Shown here: in pieces, positions 13,415 through 13,496 of the stretch
Numbering within the stretch: position 1 is the first letter of the stretch
How the letters are laid out: each line of letters opens with the position of its first letter
Source: Elusimicrobiota bacterium
Lineage (GTDB): Bacteria > Elusimicrobiota > Elusimicrobia > Elusimicrobiales > UBA9959
Assembly (NCBI GenBank): GCA_022703115.1
Contig: JAKLEK010000020.1
Location: forward strand, 1 to 13,496
DNA: 13,496 bases
Direction: 5' to 3'
The notes under the pieces: generated by a model
Seen by the model: only the letters and a program-made list of their open reading frames with translations
What the model was told of the DNA's origin: nothing
Database searches by the model: none
Translations under genes and position numbers: made by a program

Positions 13415-13496
13415 AGCCGTCAAGGAGAAGCGCCCCTTAAAATGGCGCTCCGCCGCCCCTTTTCGGGGCCCGCGTTCCCCCCTTTTTACGTCCAGA

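Overview
The window reads as a stretch of a GC-rich bacterial chromosome with an unusually clear layout. Every gene left of about 9.4 kb lies on the + strand and every gene right of about 10.3 kb lies on the - strand. The two blocks converge on a gene-free, locally AT-rich gap that contains a 28-bp sequence (10153-10180) with the arm-centre-arm form of a dif site, the XerC/XerD chromosome dimer resolution site. I therefore think the window spans the replication terminus. Outer-membrane barrel proteins and signal peptides point to a diderm, and class III ribonucleotide reductase points to growth without oxygen. The style of the genes recalls Elusimicrobiota or a related anaerobic phylum, but this is an impression and not a phylogenetic result.

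Left block (1-4159): the 3' end of an AddB/RecB-like nuclease with a PD-(D/E)XK domain and an Fe-S cluster; a PfkB-family sugar/nucleoside kinase; a secreted peptidylarginine deiminase of the Porphyromonas (PPAD) type with all catalytic residues present, closed by a strong terminator; and an 86-residue two-helix membrane protein whose ATG sits at the predicted transcription start. A 470-base gap follows (4160-4630) with degenerate AGCT-rich repeats and a long hairpin of unknown nature.

Nucleotide block (4543-9406): a good sigma-70 promoter reads into nrdR, nrdD, nrdG and dut, apparently one operon. NrdR senses nucleotides and represses. NrdD makes dNTPs anaerobically and here carries its own C-terminal glutaredoxin-like domain. 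NrdG installs the glycyl radical. Dut removes dUTP and supplies dUMP for dTTP synthesis.

Terminus gap (9375-10327): no convincing gene. It holds hairpins, dispersed copies of a CTTTCATGGT(A/G)TTTTT motif, an AT-rich stretch and the dif-like site.

Right block, all on the - strand (10328-13496): a winged-helix-like protein of unknown function with inverted TGACATATAT half-sites around its promoter, suggesting autoregulation; a DnaA-box-like inverted pair; and two outer-membrane beta-barrel proteins. One of these appears to be leaderless. The other follows a long, foldable 5' leader with GNRA-type loops.
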